Below, piece by piece: positions 63,573 through 64,000 of a stretch of DNA of 64,000 bases. The notes under the pieces are model-generated. The model did no database searches, was not told the DNA's origin, and saw only the letters and a list, made by a program, of their open reading frames with translations. The translations under genes were made by a program, and so were the position numbers. The stretch's first letter is position 1, and every line of letters begins with the position of its first letter. This DNA is from CAWCUK01 sp963798775 (lineage in GTDB: Bacteria > Bacteroidota > Ignavibacteria > Ignavibacteriales > Ignavibacteriaceae), in contig CAWCUK010000008.1 of the NCBI GenBank assembly GCA_963798775.1, positions 85,652-149,651 of the forward strand, in the 5' to 3' direction.

Positions 63573-64000
63573 GTTTTAATCGAACTATTATAGAATTGAA
63601 ATATGATTATAGCAATCAGTATATACGAGAATGTTAATATAGTTTTAATCGAACTATTATAGAATTGAAATTCTCAATTGAACTTGTTCTATAGAAGCAG
63701 TTCAGGTTTTAATCGAACTATTATAGAATTGAAATACTGTATACGACAATTGTCGGTATAGTAACTTACATTTGTTTTAATCGAACTATTATAGAATTGA
63801 AATCTAGATCAATTATAATGTTTATTAGAGACTTTAATTAAGTTTTAATCGAACTATTATAGAATTGAAATTCATACTGCGTTTAAAACTATTGAAATGA
63901 TTAGCTGTTTTAATCGAACTATTATAGAATTGAAATCAGTTTTCATTGATATCATCTTGAGAATTATCTACGTTTTAATCGAACTATTATAGAATTGAAA
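63573..64000 (+). CRISPR. CRISPR array (7 repeats in the window, continues beyond)
   Basis: A 30-base repeat starting GTTTTAATCG and ending GAATTGAAAT occurs at 63573, 63642, 63706, 63774, 63842, 63907 and 63972 (last copy cut by the window end at 29 bases). The six full spacers are 39, 34, 38, 38, 35 and 35 bases and all differ. The repeats visible are identical, as expected at the leader-proximal, youngest end. The ATTGAAAT end is the usual 8-base 5' handle of type I crRNA made by Cas6. Confidence 0.98.

Noticed and set aside
63603..63971. Spacers that target this window
   Set aside because: By eye none of the six spacers matches elsewhere in the window; a proper search could not be run.

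Overview
The window looks like a chromosome segment from a member of the Ignavibacteria or a close relative in the Bacteroidota/Chlorobi group. The evidence is low G+C, several secreted proteins ending in the type IX secretion (T9SS) tail with the NYPNPFNPST signature, a TonB-dependent receptor with a PorV/PorQ-like outer-membrane partner, and a SpoVG homologue. No rRNA or tRNA gene was found.

Region 1 (1-2634, minus strand) holds the end of a two-component system: a sigma-54-type response regulator cut by the window edge, and a membrane histidine kinase whose extracytoplasmic sensor domain carries a CxxCH haem-c motif.

Region 2 (2.8-44.7 kb, all minus strand) is a large pectin utilisation locus of about 30 genes. 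It encodes polymer-cleaving enzymes (PL1, PL9, PL10, two GH28, GH105), esterases (a multi-domain CE8, a divergent CE8-like protein, a CE12-like protein, SGNH and alpha/beta hydrolases), a DUF4861 protein, an outer-membrane uptake set without SusD, a TRAP transporter, and the galacturonate isomerase pathway (UxaC, UxaB, UxaA, KdgK, Eda) with UxaE, an SDR, a Gfo/Idh/MocA oxidoreductase, a LarA-like protein and a LacI regulator. Four proteins carry T9SS tails and are probably outside the cell. The others have plain signal peptides or none, which suggests polymer attack outside, oligomer processing in the periplasm and monomer catabolism in the cytosol.

Region 3 (44.8-52.1 kb) is a patchwork: a DUF6266-like gene, an acyl-ACP desaturase, a zinc-ribbon protein, a WYL regulator, an 8-bp minisatellite, spoVG, and two adjacent genes sharing a paralogous domain.

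Region 4 (52.2-64 kb, plus strand) is a type I CRISPR-Cas locus in the order cas6-cas3-cas8-cas7-cas5-cas4-cas1-cas2-leader-array. Its subtype is uncertain (I-A/I-B-like). Cas3 has helicase first and HD nuclease last. cas6, cas3 and cas8 carry at least seven single-base frameshifts. Four of the intergenic junctions are occupied by different repeat or mobile elements: a 17-bp tandem repeat (cas6/cas3), a RAYT transposase bounded by a perfect 28-bp inverted repeat (cas5/cas4), and two GxxExxY-protein cassettes bounded by inverted word-like repeats (cas4/cas1 and cas1/cas2). The GxxExxY cassettes look like a small, self-contained mobile unit that, to my knowledge, has not been formally described. 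They are the best candidate for something new in this window.
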